64,000 bases of DNA from Doryteuthis pealeii. Taxonomy: Eukaryota > Mollusca > Cephalopoda > Myopsida > Loliginidae. Positions 1 through 11,984 of this stretch are shown here, one piece after another (the first letter of the stretch is position 1; each line of letters starts with the position of its first letter). Under the pieces are notes generated by a model, which was not told the origin of the DNA, made no database searches, and saw nothing but the letters and a program-made list of their open reading frames with translations. The position numbers and the translations under genes are program-made. The stretch is from contig CM042147.1 in NCBI GenBank assembly GCA_023376005.1, positions 121,233,673-121,297,672 of the forward strand, read 5' to 3'.

Positions 1-190
1 AGGAGCCTATCCCATTTTCACTAGCTAGATCAAGGAGATTGTTTTTTAGCATCTGAGGTGGAGAGCCACACCTATCATCAACTCCTCCCTTTACCGTACA
101 GATTCCTGTACTACTCATACGCTGAGTTGGCGTGGGCCGGTATCGAACCAGGAACTTTGTGGTTCCCATGTGGACGACTGAGCTAAACCT
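1..190 (-). repeat. tRNA-derived SINE, cut by window edge
   Basis: Read on the minus strand it has a tRNA-like head (GAGCTAAAC side), a B-box-like GGTTCGATACC and a body ending near the window start. An A-tract of about 50 bases follows at 199-235. Confidence 0.7.
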
Positions 191-196
191 GAATTC

Positions 197-199
<3 letters not shown>

Positions 200-237
<38 letters not shown>

Positions 238-924
238 AAAAGTTTTGGAATTTTCACAGACTGATATATTAAAAACGTGTTCCAATGAACGCAAATAACT
301 AGTTTAGTTTATCTTTAATCTTGATCCGATAAAAGATAAAAATAATCATAAAGATGTTTCATCTTAGAAATTTTAAAACAAAAATGATATATTAGTAATG
401 CAAGGGAAATAACTATTTTCCCTTAGAAATCTGTTCAAGGGAGATAACTCTAAAATCAACTTAAAAAAATTTTTTTTTTAGTAATAATTAATGGTTCGAC
501 TATATTCAGAGTTTAATAAAGAGTAGTGGTTTCCGGATCATGAAAGTAAAATGCTCAATAGTCATGAGATACATTAATGTTCGTCCTCATATATATATAT
601 TAAATACTACTTGAGCCATTAGATTAAACAGTTTTGTAATTTGATTCAATACTGTTAATTTCCATTTAAAAGTGTTAGTTAATTAATTATTGATGGGGAT
701 TTGTATTGTTGCGAAGAAGAGGAAAATTTCTTACCCCCCATAAAGAATTTGTATTTTCTGTGCTGTCTGAAAATCTTAATCAAGTGTAACATAGTCATCT
801 AGATATGTTAATTCCCTGTCAGTCACGACCAATCACAGTCCACCTTCAATTATTTAAAAAAAAAAAAGAAAAAAAGTTGCTTTTTGATGGGGTGAGTATT
901 GAACTCTGTTCATTGGGGGGGGGG
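200..924. other. No gene; AT-rich unique-looking DNA of copy A
   Basis: Holds an A-tract, a mollusc-style AAGGGAGATAACTC motif near 430 and a short AT microsatellite near 590. No ORF with protein-like composition was seen. Confidence 0.5.
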
Positions 925-1265
925 TAATCTGAACATTAGCTACATAAATAAGAGTAACCTCCCCTTGTTTGTTTCACTTTGAGAAAGCCTTATGGTTTGG
1001 TCAGCCATTTTCATTTCACACGAAAATATAATAAAATGTGTTCTTAACAACAATTAAGTTCATTTCAAATAATGCGCAAACACAATTAAGAACACATTTT
1101 ATGATATTTTCGTGTTAAAACATGCAGTTGTATTGATTTCAAAAAAATTGTATTTTCAGTTTAGATTTATTGTGAAATGAAAATGGCCGACCAAAACATA
1201 TGACTCCCTCAAAGTGAAACAAACAAGGGAGGTTACTCTCATTTATGTAGCTAATGTTCAGATTA
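925..1265. mobile_element. Long-TIR MITE (family 1), copy A
   Basis: Arms of about 95 bp beginning TAATCTGAACATTAGCTAC are inverted at both ends and include GAGTAACCTCCC and a GTTTCACTTTG motif. The loop is AT-rich. The matching copy B element is at 19612-19956; half elements are at 7306-7525 and 28197-28421. Confidence 0.75.
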
Positions 1266-1315
1266 CCCGTTAGGGTTTGTGGGAGATTGATTATTGAAGA
1301 TGTGCTTTACTGTTA

Positions 1316-2035
1316 CAAATTGGTGACTTGTGATGCTTAAAGACGGAATCATGGTGGCTGAGCAGTCCATGACATGCAACACTTCACTTCACTTCCTTAA
1401 GCTAGACGGGCGGTCGGAGAGGCCCCTCCAATCAATTGGCTGGTCATGCCAAACCCTAGCACCTATATGATTGTCCCGACCCTATTGCCCTTATAGCAAA
1501 TCACCAATTCTTTTTATCATATATGCGCTAGAAGGCGGTGGCTGAGGGTCTTAGTGTCCTATGTATGATGTTAAACTAATCTAGTACTGAAGTTCCAATT
1601 CTGGAGCTCTGGGGAGTGTGGAGTATCCTTTCATTGCTATTACTCCCAGGTCCACTCAAAAGGAATAGCAAATATAATAAGGACAATCTTATAGGTGCTA
1701 GGGCTTGACATGACCAGCTGATTGATCGGATGGTAGTTAGTTTGGATCACTTGGCTTACTTTCAAATTAGGTGGGTTGGATTTTATTGCATGTCAACCCT
1801 TGTTGGGTTATTTTATGCTGAAGACATTTTGTTTTAATTATTCTTGATGGGTATTGTAAATGTTTTTTAAAACACATTTTTTATAACTCATTTTTTGTAC
1901 TGAACCCATAGATAGGACCCTAACATGTACTACCACTCCAGGTTAGAATGGACCTGGGAGATACTTCACACTCCCCAAAGCTCTAGAATTGGAACCTCAC
2001 TTATAAATGCAGTTTGTCATCATATCCAGGACCCT
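1316..2035. repeat. Dispersed retroposon-like family R650: rearranged fragments
   Basis: A forward fragment (1316-1657) is followed by two reverse fragments (about 1690-1735 and 1766-2035). Diagnostic phrases are CATGGTGGCTGAGCAGTCC, AGACGGGCGGTCGGAGAG and, at the tail side, GCATGTCAACCC. The corresponding copy B block is 20003-20730. Confidence 0.6.
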
Positions 2036-2285
2036 TTAAATTAGGGGTTTGCCATGGAGTGAAAATTTGACAAAATTTTGACAAAAATGGATGCTATTTT
2101 TAAAATCAGCAACCCTCAAATTACCATCATTATTTGTGTATAATTTTTTTCGTCTGTGTATTTATCAAACAAATTATTTTCCTTTTACAAATGGCAATTG
2201 TTTTCAATTTTTAAAGAGAAAATATCAGTCATGAAATCAAGCTACATGTAAAAAAGAAATTTAGAGATATACAAGATAAAAAAAG

Positions 2286-2472
2286 GGTTATTTCCTATAA
2301 GTCTAACATAAACAAAGGGGAATCACTCTTGACTGATAAATCATTTATTTATTTTCCCATTAAACTAACCCTAAACCCTAACCCTGTCTTCTTTTTTCCT
2401 AGTAGATCAATAAATAATTTATCAGTCAAGAGTGGTTCCCCTTTGTTTATGTTAGACTTATAGGAATTAACC
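2286..2472. mobile_element. MITE family 2 with telomere-like loop (copy A)
   Basis: Arms of about 65 bp (GGTTATTTCCTATAAGTCTA ...) are inverted. The short loop holds CCCTAA-type units at 2365-2386. Copy B is at 20976-21183; a solo left arm is at 38781-38836. Confidence 0.7.
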
Positions 2473-3176
2473 ACAAGATGAATGCAAAAAATAGTGGTAA
2501 TAAAACAGTCAATAATATTATATGAAACGTTTTATTTTTAAAGTAATTTATTTTATTTAAAATAAAAAATACTGATTTTTGTGTTAATAATTTGTTAAAT
2601 AAACAATTAAATAAAAAAAAAAAAAGATTCTTGCTTGAAACCATTGTCACAAGTCTTTTTGACTAAATAACGTTGTATGAAGGCCTAAAAACAGATTATT
2701 CGTACTTGTTATGTCAAAAAATAACCAGCATAATGAAAATGAGATTTTCTTAAAAAAAAAAAAATCTAGTTTTCTAATAATTAAAACAAATATATAAGAC
2801 AGTAGATTCTAGTAAAGACATCATGTCATTAAACAAAAAAAAAAAATTACTCTGGTTGACAAAATTTAACCCCACCCCCCTGTCTGGTGACTTAAGTTTA
2901 GGATTTTGTTTATAGCAACAACTTGGTGTTTCTGGTTTTAAAAAATGATGTCTGTTTTTGCCTATCATATCAAGGTTTTGTTTTATGAAACACTGATAAA
3001 GTTTCAATCATATTCCTTTTTTAAAACTGAGATGCCTGAATTTTGGAATCTTAAATGGTATCAGTTTTAACTCAAAAATCTAAATATATCTTAGGATAAC
3101 CATTACATATATTCATTGTGTTGTATAGGTAATATTATATCAAAATTGAGCCAAAAAGTTTAGAGTATGTGTATGT
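2473..3176. other. No gene; AT-rich DNA of copy A
   Basis: Long A/T runs and short inverted motifs only. Short open frames here have low-complexity composition and are not conserved as protein between A and B. Confidence 0.5.
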
Positions 3177-3187
3177 ATGCATATAGG

Positions 3188-3238
<51 letters not shown>
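3188..3238. repeat. (CT)n/(TA)n microsatellite
   Basis: CT dinucleotides pass into TA dinucleotides immediately before the PLE tail fragment. Confidence 0.85.
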
Positions 3239-3512
3239 CAACAACTTTGACCACTCTTCTCCACCAAGTAATTCATATTCACCCTCTACCGCTGGGCGAC
3301 ACCTGTCAGATAATCCTGATTGTGCTGCAGCTTATAAGCCCGAAATGTTCTCGATTTTGGCATCCTCATCCAATGAATTGCAACTGGCTATACTCGAAGC
3401 CCTCCTCATCAACAGATTCCGTCCCGCTCTTTGCATACAAAAACAATTTTATATTTTAATCCTTTTCGGACATACCATTTTTGATCCAACCAGCATGATG
3501 AAGGTCACTTAA
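3237..3512 (+). pseudogene. Penelope-like element ORF tail fragment (copy A)
   Basis: The frame ending at 3512 reads a stretch like FSILASSSNELQLAILEALL followed by I..RPALC.QK. This resembles the C-terminal GIY-YIG endonuclease tail of PLE proteins, where a Glu-bearing helix (here in AILEAL) is conserved. Only about 90 residues remain, bounded by AT microsatellites. The family call is from memory of the motif; catalytic GIY and YIG segments are absent. Counterpart at 24523-24799. Confidence 0.5.
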
Positions 3513-3548
3513 CTTTGCCCCCCCCCACCATTATTGGGGGGGGGAATG

Positions 3549-3549
<1 letters not shown>

Positions 3550-3585
<36 letters not shown>

Positions 3586-3591
3586 TATATA

Positions 3592-3626
<35 letters not shown>

Positions 3627-3627
3627 T
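3550..3627. repeat. (AT)n/(ATGT)n microsatellite
   Basis: AT dinucleotides followed by ATGT tetranucleotides. The copy B equivalent, 24840-24866, is shorter. Confidence 0.85.
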
Positions 3628-3778
3628 ACATTCAGGAATACTGTCCTGAATATGATGATGTATGTAGCCGGATAAATATTTAACATCTTGTACTTGTGTA
3701 TAATACGCATCCATAACTTTTAGTCTTAAATCGTTGCTAATTTGAGCCACTCACCATGGCTCTCCCACAAATGCGATT

Positions 3779-3927
3779 GTCCCATCTATGGGTTAAATAG
3801 AAAAACATGAGTTGATAAACAAAATTGTATTATGCATTAAGAATGAATTTATTTCACAACTTTGTTGGCATTAAATGACCCACTGAGGTTGATATGCCGT
3901 AAAACAAAACCAACCAAACCAAACCAA
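3779..3927 (+). mobile_element. R650 retroposon, 5'-truncated, with 12-bp target duplication
   Basis: A 149-bp insert runs from CCCATCTATGGGTTAAATAG to an AAACC-repeat tail after GATATGCCGTAAAAC. It is flanked by ACAAATGCGATT at 3767-3778 and 3928-3939. Copy B has the empty site at 25010-25021. The 3' simple-repeat tail, 5' truncation and variable duplication indicate target-primed retrotransposition. Confidence 0.85.
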
Positions 3928-3949
3928 ACAAATGCGATTCTACCGTAAA

Positions 3950-4475
3950 CTTATATTTATACAGTTTATATATTTATCCAACCCCTCCGCATTAGCAAGA
4001 TGTGAGATAACAGGTTTGAATTCAGAGTTTTCCTTCTCCAAGACCAATTACCATGCCAAGGTTAAAGAGCTCAGTCTACCCTACTAACATAAACATAAGT
4101 TGCTGACCCCAAATGGAAGTTAACTCAACGGTAGCCTAAAACGAAGTGACCAAAATAACATGGTTCTACGCATAGGCTCCAGCAAAACTTGTTAGGTTTC
4201 AAAAAAAAAAAAACAACAACAAAATCTATCTTCTATATAATACACACTGACTTTTTAGAATTTGTAGCAGCTAAATTTAACATTATTTCAACATTTAACT
4301 GATTATTAAAAACTAAAAAAAAAGAATTTATACAGTTTATATATTTACCCAACCCCTTCGCATGTGCAAGATGTGACATAACAGGTTTGAATTCAGAGTT
4401 TTCCTTCTCCAAGACCAATTGCCATGCCAAGGTTAAAGAGCTCAATCTGCCCTACTATTTTACCCATAGTTGGAC
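3950..4475 (+). repeat. Dispersed repeat R150, two copies
   Basis: Copies at about 3957-4086 and 4327-4475 share CCAACCCCTCCGCAT, TTGAATTCAGAGTTTTCC and a GGTTAAAGAGCTCAGTCT-like end. Similar copies occur at 25042-25150 and 25450-25610. Confidence 0.6.
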
Positions 4476-5234
4476 AGGTTCACAAAAATGCAACAAGCTC
4501 ATACTAGGAAAAACAAAAATTATAAACAAACACACATTCCAGTGGTTATTTTTCTGTAGCAGCATAAAACAGAAGTGTTTGATACACATTGGTTAGTTTC
4601 GATCATAAATATAACTTACATTCTTGGAGTACTTACAACTTGCATAAATCCCCAAAGGGGTTCCTTAGCTTTAGATGGCAACCCATCTAGGACAAGGAAA
4701 AGTCCGATATATAATTTCCGCTGCCTTGCGGCTTTACTATTTCCCATGGAAAGGCATAAACCCCAAAAACAAATCTGGAGCCAGAATCCCTAAGGTGATT
4801 TGGTGCTGCCACTCCTGCGACACTACCACGGCCAAATTGCAATGATTTCTTACCTTTTCTTTGGACCACAGTGGCAGTGTGTGTGTGTGTGTGTGGGGTT
4901 GTTGCTTGGGCAACAGCTCATTCTCCATATAAACCCACCCAGGCTATGTAGTTCCACACAAAAACAAACAAAAATGGATGGAAGGATGCCACCACATAGT
5001 ATTTAGTTGCAAAAATAAGCTCACTTGGAGAAACTAGATTATAAACAAACACACATTCCAGTGGTTATTTCTCTGTAGCAACATAAAACAGAAGTGTTTG
5101 ATACACATTAATTAGTTTGGATATGGTCATAGATATAACCTACATTTGATCATACCGTCCTGAATATGGTGATGCAAATAGCCAGATAAAAAAGTTAATA
5201 TTTACTTCTTGTGTAGAATACGTTGTTCTTTTTT
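4476..5234. repeat. Copy A-specific block with repeated 3' motif and LINE-like debris
   Basis: The phrase AAACACACATTCCAGTGG recurs at about 4530, 5049 and 5896. A segment at 4670-4880 (GATGGCAACCCATCTAGGAC ...) looks like LINE debris. (GT)n at 4877-4893. Largely absent from copy B. Confidence 0.4.
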
Positions 5235-5560
5235 TGGTTTGATTTGGTTTACGGCATATCAACCAGAGTGGGTCATTTAATGCCGATAAAGTTTTGAAAT
5301 AAATCAATTCTTAATGGATAATACAATTTTATTTATCAACTCATGTTTTTCTATTTAACCCATAGATGGGACCCTAACAGGTACTACCACTCCGGGTCAG
5401 AGTGGACCAGGGAGCAATGGTGATGAAGGGGTGCTCCACATTCCCCAAACCTCCAAAACTGGAACACCATCAGATAGAGTTTAACGTCATTCCCAGGACA
5501 TGTGGACCCTCAGTCACTGGCTTCTAGCACCCATATGATAAAAAGGGGTTGGGGCTGTAG
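5235..5560 (-). repeat. R650 retroposon copy
   Basis: On the minus strand it ends GATATGCCGTAAACC with an A/C-rich tail. Copy B equivalent (partial) at 25672-25960. Confidence 0.65.
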
Positions 5561-5599
5561 AATATGTATCCATAGATTTTAGGGTTTATGTGCATTATA

Positions 5600-7305
5600 C
5601 ACAAATATTTACAGTAACTTTCTATACCTCATATATCTTATAACCTTTATATATCTTTAACCTTTGTATAGCAACCAGTCTAGGAGAAGGAAAACTCTGA
5701 ATTCAAACCTGTTAAACTCTACTTAAAAACTGACCTTTTATCACATCCTATTTGTTATGGAGGGGTTGGGTAAATACATACACCCTAATAAATTACCTTA
5801 GCTTCTATTCATTGTTTTTTGTTTTTTTATCATTTTGTAGTATAGTATTTAATTGCACAAATAAGCTCACTGAGAGAAACAAAATTATAAACAAACACAC
5901 ATTCCAGTGGCTATTTCTCTGTAGCAGCATAAAACAGAAGTGTTTAATACACATTGGTTAGTTTCGATCATAAATATAACTTACATTTGGTCATACCATC
6001 CTGAATATGGTGATGCATGTAGTCAGATAAAAAGTTAATATTTAGTTCTAGTGTATAATACATATCCTTAAATTTTAGGCTAAGAAAACGTTATGAAAAA
6101 AGTGTGTGTCATACACAAATAATTATGGTAGCTAAAAAGAACAACCTTCAAAATTTAGTCACCAAAAAGTGTGTTTGGTCAGCGTTGTCTATTGTATCAA
6201 ATCAGTTCAAATTAAAAACAACTCAGAATTCATATAAAAGACAAGTATTAAAATTGTTTTACATTTCTTTGTCTTCGTCTCAAAGTCATTTGGGATATAG
6301 CTTAGGTTTAAACTTTTGGTTTGTGTAACCATTGCAGAGATGCTGAGAGGTACGCGTCCTGCAGTAAAATCATATCCATGCTTCCCAGTGTTTTTCTTTT
6401 TTCTTCCCTCACCATTTCAAGCTAACTGTAAATACATTTCAATAGTTTCTTAGAAATGAATTACATGAGATAGGTTACAAGGCAGGAGTTAGATGGCTTT
6501 AGTTGGGACCCATAAATATTCCTTGGGACTCATTCAAAGCAAATATGTGTGTCCCAGGATGCATTAAATCAAAAAGCTATCAGCATCACTGCCATTGCAA
6601 AGTTTTGGTTTAATTTACAATATAAAAATGAATGCATATTTGTGTTTATGTCCGACTTAAGATCTCCACCAAGTCTTATTTTTGTACTAAGATTTCAAAA
6701 TTAGTTTTTTGAAAAGTCAAATTATTAGGGTGTATGAAAGTATTTTCATTTTTTAAAACCATTACTCCAAAGTTTCTTTAAGAGTTGGTAAAACTATACC
6801 GAATCTGACTCCAGTTGATTTTACACTTTATATGGCCCTAGTTCAGTCTGTAAAGTTATACAGTGCACACTCCTTATAAATAGATTATAAAAAAATCATG
6901 TTTTTATATTTATTTGTAGGCCATAATCACTTAATTACATTAAGAGGAATCGGAGTCGGAAGTGCCAAAAATAAAGGAGTTGGAGTCAAAGGTTTTGTGA
7001 TTCAGAGGATGATTTTATTACAGTTTGAAGCATTAGCCAATGTTAAACATTTCAGTTTTTTTTATATGTTAAACTATCATCAGGGCATTGTTAATATGTG
7101 ATGTTGTAACTTCTGTATAATATTCTATACAAATATGGAAAGGAAAAAAAAAAAGAGACACATCTTAGCTTTCTATTGCTGTTAGTAGCGTTCTGTTTCA
7201 AAACTCTGTGATGTAATTTGTGTTTGAAATTATCTATTAAAAAAAAACAAAAAAAAAACATTTTTCAGAAAATAATGGTTTATGGTTTCATATTTATTTA
7301 ATTGC
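5600..7305. other. No gene; copy A with an inverted R150 and low-complexity tracts
   Basis: An inverted R150 lies at about 5620-5780. The Helitron empty site is at 6111/6112. A 67-codon open frame at 6898-7101 is also open in copy B, but it has no recognisable domain and I do not call it a gene. Confidence 0.5.
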
Positions 7306-7525
7306 TAACAATTAAGTTAATTTCAAATAATGCACTAGCACAATTAAGAACACCATTTTTGATATTTTCATGTTAAAACATGAAGTTGTATTGATTTGAA
7401 CAAATTCGTATTTTCAGTGTAGATTTATGGTGAAATGAAAATGGCCAAAACAAAACAATAAGGCTTCCGCAAAGCGAAACAAACAAGGGCAGGTTACTCT
7501 CATTTATGTAGCTAATGTTCAGATT
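7306..7525 (+). mobile_element. MITE family 1, half element (copy A)
   Basis: Contains only the loop and right arm of the family-1 MITE, ending TAGCTAATGTTCAGATTA. Partner at 28197-28421. Confidence 0.65.
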
Positions 7526-7747
7526 ACAAAAAATAAAAATTATGTATATTTTATTTTTGTTAAAATTTTGATTATGCATTCTCTTATTTTACTTTTATTT
7601 GTGTAGTGCTTGAAATTTATCTTAAATTTTAAACTATAAATATTAAGCATAACATATTTATTACATTTACTAAATATACATATGTTTATGTAAATACATA
7701 CCCATTCTTATAATCGTATTTTATATATTTACACTGTTGAGTGAAGC

Positions 7748-7912
7748 TTACAACTTTTGAAAATATATCAACATGAACATGTCTTCAGGATTCTTGTGGA
7801 ATCAATTTCTTCTTAAAAAAGATTCTTAGTAATTAGAAGAAATTTATTAGAAGAATTTATTCCACAAGAATCCTGGAGAACATGCTCATGTTGATATATT
7901 TTCAAAAGTTTA
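7748..7912. repeat. Long palindrome, copy A
   Basis: Arms containing TTTTGAAAATATATCAACAT and CAGGATTCTTGTGGAAT are inverted around a short centre. Counterpart at 28650-28802. Confidence 0.7.
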
Positions 7913-8399
7913 GCCAATATTCATGAACTTATCAAAGTCATCAGCTCACCCATCACATTAGGAAATGTACTTACTTGTTAAGTTATTAAGTTAGTATTAA
8001 ATATTTTAATACTCTTTTTTTACGTGTTATTGCTTACTTTACTGTTTATCTTACAATTAACAGTTTTACATAAACGTTTGTGCAGAATTCATTAATTACA
8101 TAATTGATTGCAATAAAATAACTGCAAAGGTGGACTGGGATATATAGGAAGGGGTCCATGATAGGCAAATCAAATTTTGTAAGGGTCTATGGACTTAAAA
8201 ATTTGAGAACCTTGAACTAGAGCATAAGCTGCTAATAGAATTTGGCAGAGGAGAAATTACAACAATATCTATCCATACTGCAAAAAAGCCCCCAAAAATC
8301 AAAACTATCCTAAGCCTTTTTTTTTGGGGGGGGGTGTTTGTGTGTGACTTGCCTCTTGAAATAAAGCCAGAAGTTGATGATCACCCAGTTGTCAATTTT

Positions 8400-8972
8400 G
8401 ATATTTTGGGGCTATTGCGCAGTATTGCGTCCCGGCCTCCTGCTTAAAAAACGCTAGGCAGTGATAGCTGAAAAAAACGCTCCCTACAATGAATATGAAT
8501 TTGTAATTGATTGTTGGAAATAAATATATTAAAATAAAATAAAATACCGAAAAATATTGTTTTGAGTTTTTTATTTGTAATTGATTGTCGAAAAAAAAAA
8601 AAAAATGAAAATACCAAAAAAGAAAGATTTTTTTTAGCAGATTAAAGGCGTTTTTATCAACAAATTATTTTTTTTAGTGGTTTGTGGAGGCATTAAAAGT
8701 AACCCATATTTTTATCGACAAGTGAATGTAAATATTTAGCCCCCCCCTCCCAATATTTTAAAGAGTTAGAGGGTAAAATATTTACATTTACTTGTCGAAA
8801 AAAACTGGAGGGGGTAAAATATCGCATTAACTTTTCAGAAAACACCTTAAGCACTGATTGTTTTTGTCAGCAGGCACCGCTTCAGCTAGGGACTTCATTT
8901 GTAGGGAGGGTTGTTTTTTTTTTGCTATCACTGCAGGAGGCTGGGACGCAATTCTGCGATAGCCCCGATATT
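8400..8972. mobile_element. Long-TIR foldback element (copy A)
   Basis: Inverted arms of about 90 bp carry GCGTCCCGGCCTCCTGC and AACGCTCCCTACAA. Internally there is a second inverted pair around 8670-8860 (TTTATCGACAAGTGAATG-like). Counterpart 29300-29885. Confidence 0.65.
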
Positions 8973-9279
8973 TTTTTTATGCAGGGCAGAAAGGAACCCA
9001 GCATAAGCAGTTGAAAACTTTCAGAAAGAGCTAGGATCATCTAAAGATACGACATGTTGAATATAGGCTTAAAAAGACAACAGCATCAGAAGCTTTTGTG
9101 AAAGTTCTTCATGAAACTAAGTTTGAATAAAATCAAAAAATCTTTGGATACACTCTAATACTTAAAATATGTCAGAGTAAAATTTGACAATAAACCAAGA
9201 GATTTGATTATAGAATTGCACCAAATATTTCTAAGATTCAATTAAAACAGACCCAAAACTGTATTACCATTCATTGGAT

Positions 9280-9311
<32 letters not shown>

Positions 9312-9578
9312 AAATGTTGTTTCTGGTTCAACGGGAAGAAAAATTCATATTTTATAAAAAAAGGAAGGTCCGCAAAATGTATTTTGTTCTCAGAAAATTT
9401 AAAAAAATTCTTTTTGTTTTACATATGCACACGTGTTTCAGATCTTCTGGTATCTTTTTTCAAGGCTTTGATTGATAATATGAAAATTATATATTTTATA
9501 AAAAAAAGGTCCGCAAATGTATTAATGTTTTTTAGAAAAAAATTTTGTATTCTTTTTTATCTTACATATGCAACACGT

Positions 9579-9605
9579 GTTTCAGATCTTCTGGTATTTC
9601 TTCAG
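9579..9605 (-). ncRNA. Hammerhead-ribozyme-like core
   Basis: Minus-strand CTGAAGA, degenerate stem closing with GATCT, GAAAC. It is the other arm of the palindrome with the core at 9624. Confidence 0.4.
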
Positions 9606-9623
9606 GCTTTGATCATAATAAGC

Positions 9624-9651
9624 CTGAAGAAGATACCAGAAGGTCTGAAAC
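9624..9651 (+). ncRNA. Hammerhead-ribozyme-like core
   Basis: CTGAAGA, then a stem AGAT/GTCT with an 8-nt loop, then GAAAC. Consistent with the conserved CUGANGA-helix II-GAAA core reported in Penelope-like elements. Confidence 0.45.
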
Positions 9652-9764
9652 AGTGTTGCATATGTAAGATAAAAAAATACAAAATTTTTTTCTAAAAACA
9701 TAATACATTTTGGGGACTTCTTTTTTTAATAAAAATATTGAATTTTCTCCCGTTGGAACCAGAA

Positions 9765-9795
<31 letters not shown>

Positions 9796-9819
9796 GTATT
9801 GCATACATATATAAAATGT

Positions 9820-10655
9820 ACATACACACAGACAGATCTATTACATTAAATACCTTATATACACAGAGACCTATGCACGCACACACACAGATATATACAT
9901 ACATGCACAGACTACGCGCACACACAGACTACCTACATACATACATACATACATACATACAGATCTATATACATAAATACACCTATGTACACCAGAGACC
10001 TATAAACATACATAACACAGACATACACACATATACAGAACTATATACATACACACACACACTTACTTACTTGCAATTTACATACATACACAGACCTAAT
10101 ACAGTACATACTTATATACAAAAAAACACACGAGAACTATACACATACATACACAGACCACACAAAACACAGAACTATATACATCCACACAACACAGACA
10201 CAGAACTATATAATACATACACACACACACAGAACTATATACATACACACACAGACCCCCCCCCACACACACAAGACTAATATACATGACACACACAGAC
10301 CCCCACAACACAGACTATATACATACACACACAGACCACACCACACACACATCACACAGAACTATATACATACACACACGACCCCACAAGACTATATACA
10401 TACACACACAGACCCATCAGAACTATATACATAACACACACAAACCACAGAATATATACCATACACACAACAGACCCAACAGAACTATATACATACACAC
10501 ACAACCACACACACACAGAACTATATACATACACACACAGACCCACACACACAAGATATATACATACACACACACCAGATATATCTACACCACAGAACGT
10601 TATATATCATACACACACAACACGATCAGCACACTCTACTTACACGCAATACGTT
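9820..10655 (+). repeat. CA-rich ACTATATACATACACACACA array (copy A)
   Basis: Imperfect minisatellite of about 28-30 bp units around AACTATATACATACACACAC and CAGACC. Copy B equivalent at 31155-31852 is cleaner. Long open frames here are only Tyr/Thr/His simple repeat. Confidence 0.8.
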
Positions 10656-11083
10656 AGATGATTTGGCTCTAAAAACATGCTGATCCAGAATCACCATCTG
10701 ATGAATATTAATTGGCTGAATAGTTGTTGTTTGTTTTTTTTTTGCTGTTTCATGTGTGTGTATAATATCATACCTATGAGTTTTACAGAAGCAAAGTGTA
10801 GAGATTAGTCTTTTGCCACTAACAAAGATCTAATCCATAAATCAATTGGAGACTCAATGTACGACATAACCATTCATTTTGATTACTATTTTCTTTCATC
10901 TTAATTTTTTTTAGCTGTTATTTTTTTTTTTTTTCCTTTTAAAAAAAAAAAAATACAACTCACTCAGGCAGTCAATTAACACTAATAATTATTGGAAATA
11001 AAAATAAAAAAGACAGAAAGAAAGAAAAGAAAACTCCTGAACTAAAATCTTACTGAGATCTTATCCTTTATATATATTTACCA

Positions 11084-11592
11084 ACCCCTCCGCATGAGCA
11101 GAATGTGACAAACCCCCAGGACTGGAAACTCACCATCAAGATAGAGTTTACATCATACGCAGAACATGAAGACCTCAGCTACTGCTTCTAGCACCATATG
11201 ATAAAAAGGGTTGGGGGTTGCCATAAGGGCAATAGGATTGGGGCATCATATAGGTGCTAGGGCTTGATGTGACCAGCCGATTGATCGACGCCCGCTCGTA
11301 CACAAGATAGGGCAATTTTCTATTTAACCCATAGATGGGACCCTAACAAGGTACTACCACTCTGGTCAGAGTGGACCAGGGAGCAATTATGTGAAAGGGT
11401 GCTCCACATTTCCAGACCTCCTGAACTGGAATCTCACCATCAGATGAGTTTAACATCATACGCAGAACATGAAGACCCAGCTACCGCTTCTAGCAACCAA
11501 TATGAAAAAAGGGTTGGGGGTTGCCATAAGGGCAATAGAATTGGGCAATCATATAGGTGCTAGGCTTGACGTGACAGCAGATTGAGGCTCAG
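11084..11592 (-). repeat. Two R650 copies in tandem (copy A)
   Basis: Both contain GGGACCCTAACA-like starts and TGATAAAAAGGGTTGGGGG and the phrase CATAGATGGGACCC. Copy B equivalent 32345-33035. Confidence 0.65.
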
Positions 11593-11631
11593 TCATTAGT
11601 TAATGTTAAATTACAAACTTTGATTCAGGAT

Positions 11632-11775
11632 TTCATCATCATCATCATCAATCAAGTATGCAGGCAGTAAGATTCCTTTGACCTTCTCACCATCTATCCT
11701 ATCAGCAATCACTCTTGGCAGATCCCTATATGGCTCCTACTGTCTGCACAGACTCTGTTGAATGTATATATCTAC
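11632..11775 (-). repeat. RTE-type LINE 3' end (copy A)
   Basis: On the minus strand it reads LPRVIADR...EKVKGI, like the C terminus of RTE-type LINE ORFs, then a GAT/TGA trinucleotide tail. Copy B at 33080-33215. Confidence 0.5.
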
Positions 11776-11984
11776 AACTCTCTGCACGAGGAGGATGTGA
11801 CACATGGTCAATTTCTTAAGCAGAGTTTAACAGGTTTGAATGTCAGAGTTTTTCTTTTCTAGAACTGGTTACTTAGCCATGGTTAAAGAGCCCAGTCTGC
11901 CTACTATTTTAGGGAGTAGTTTGGAGTATAACCTTTCCCAATGGTTTTAGTGCTATTTCTCTTGAAAGTTTGAGATGAGGCTTG

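Larger units (their letters stand above)
9310..9770. mobile_element. Palindromic PLE-type remnant (copy A)
   Basis: Outer arms TTTCTGGTTCAACGGGA / TCCCGTTGGAACCAGAAA; inner arms each hold a CTGAAGA ... GAAAC core facing outward. A partial third core lies near 9430-9470. AT microsatellites bound both ends. Confidence 0.6.

Noticed and set aside
6898..7101. 67-codon frame open in both copies (27798-28001)
   Set aside because: No domain, no splice or promoter evidence; the copies are too similar for openness to be informative.
9738..10657. Open frames of 180 and 123 codons in copy A array
   Set aside because: Same simple-sequence artefact, with frameshifts relative to copy B.
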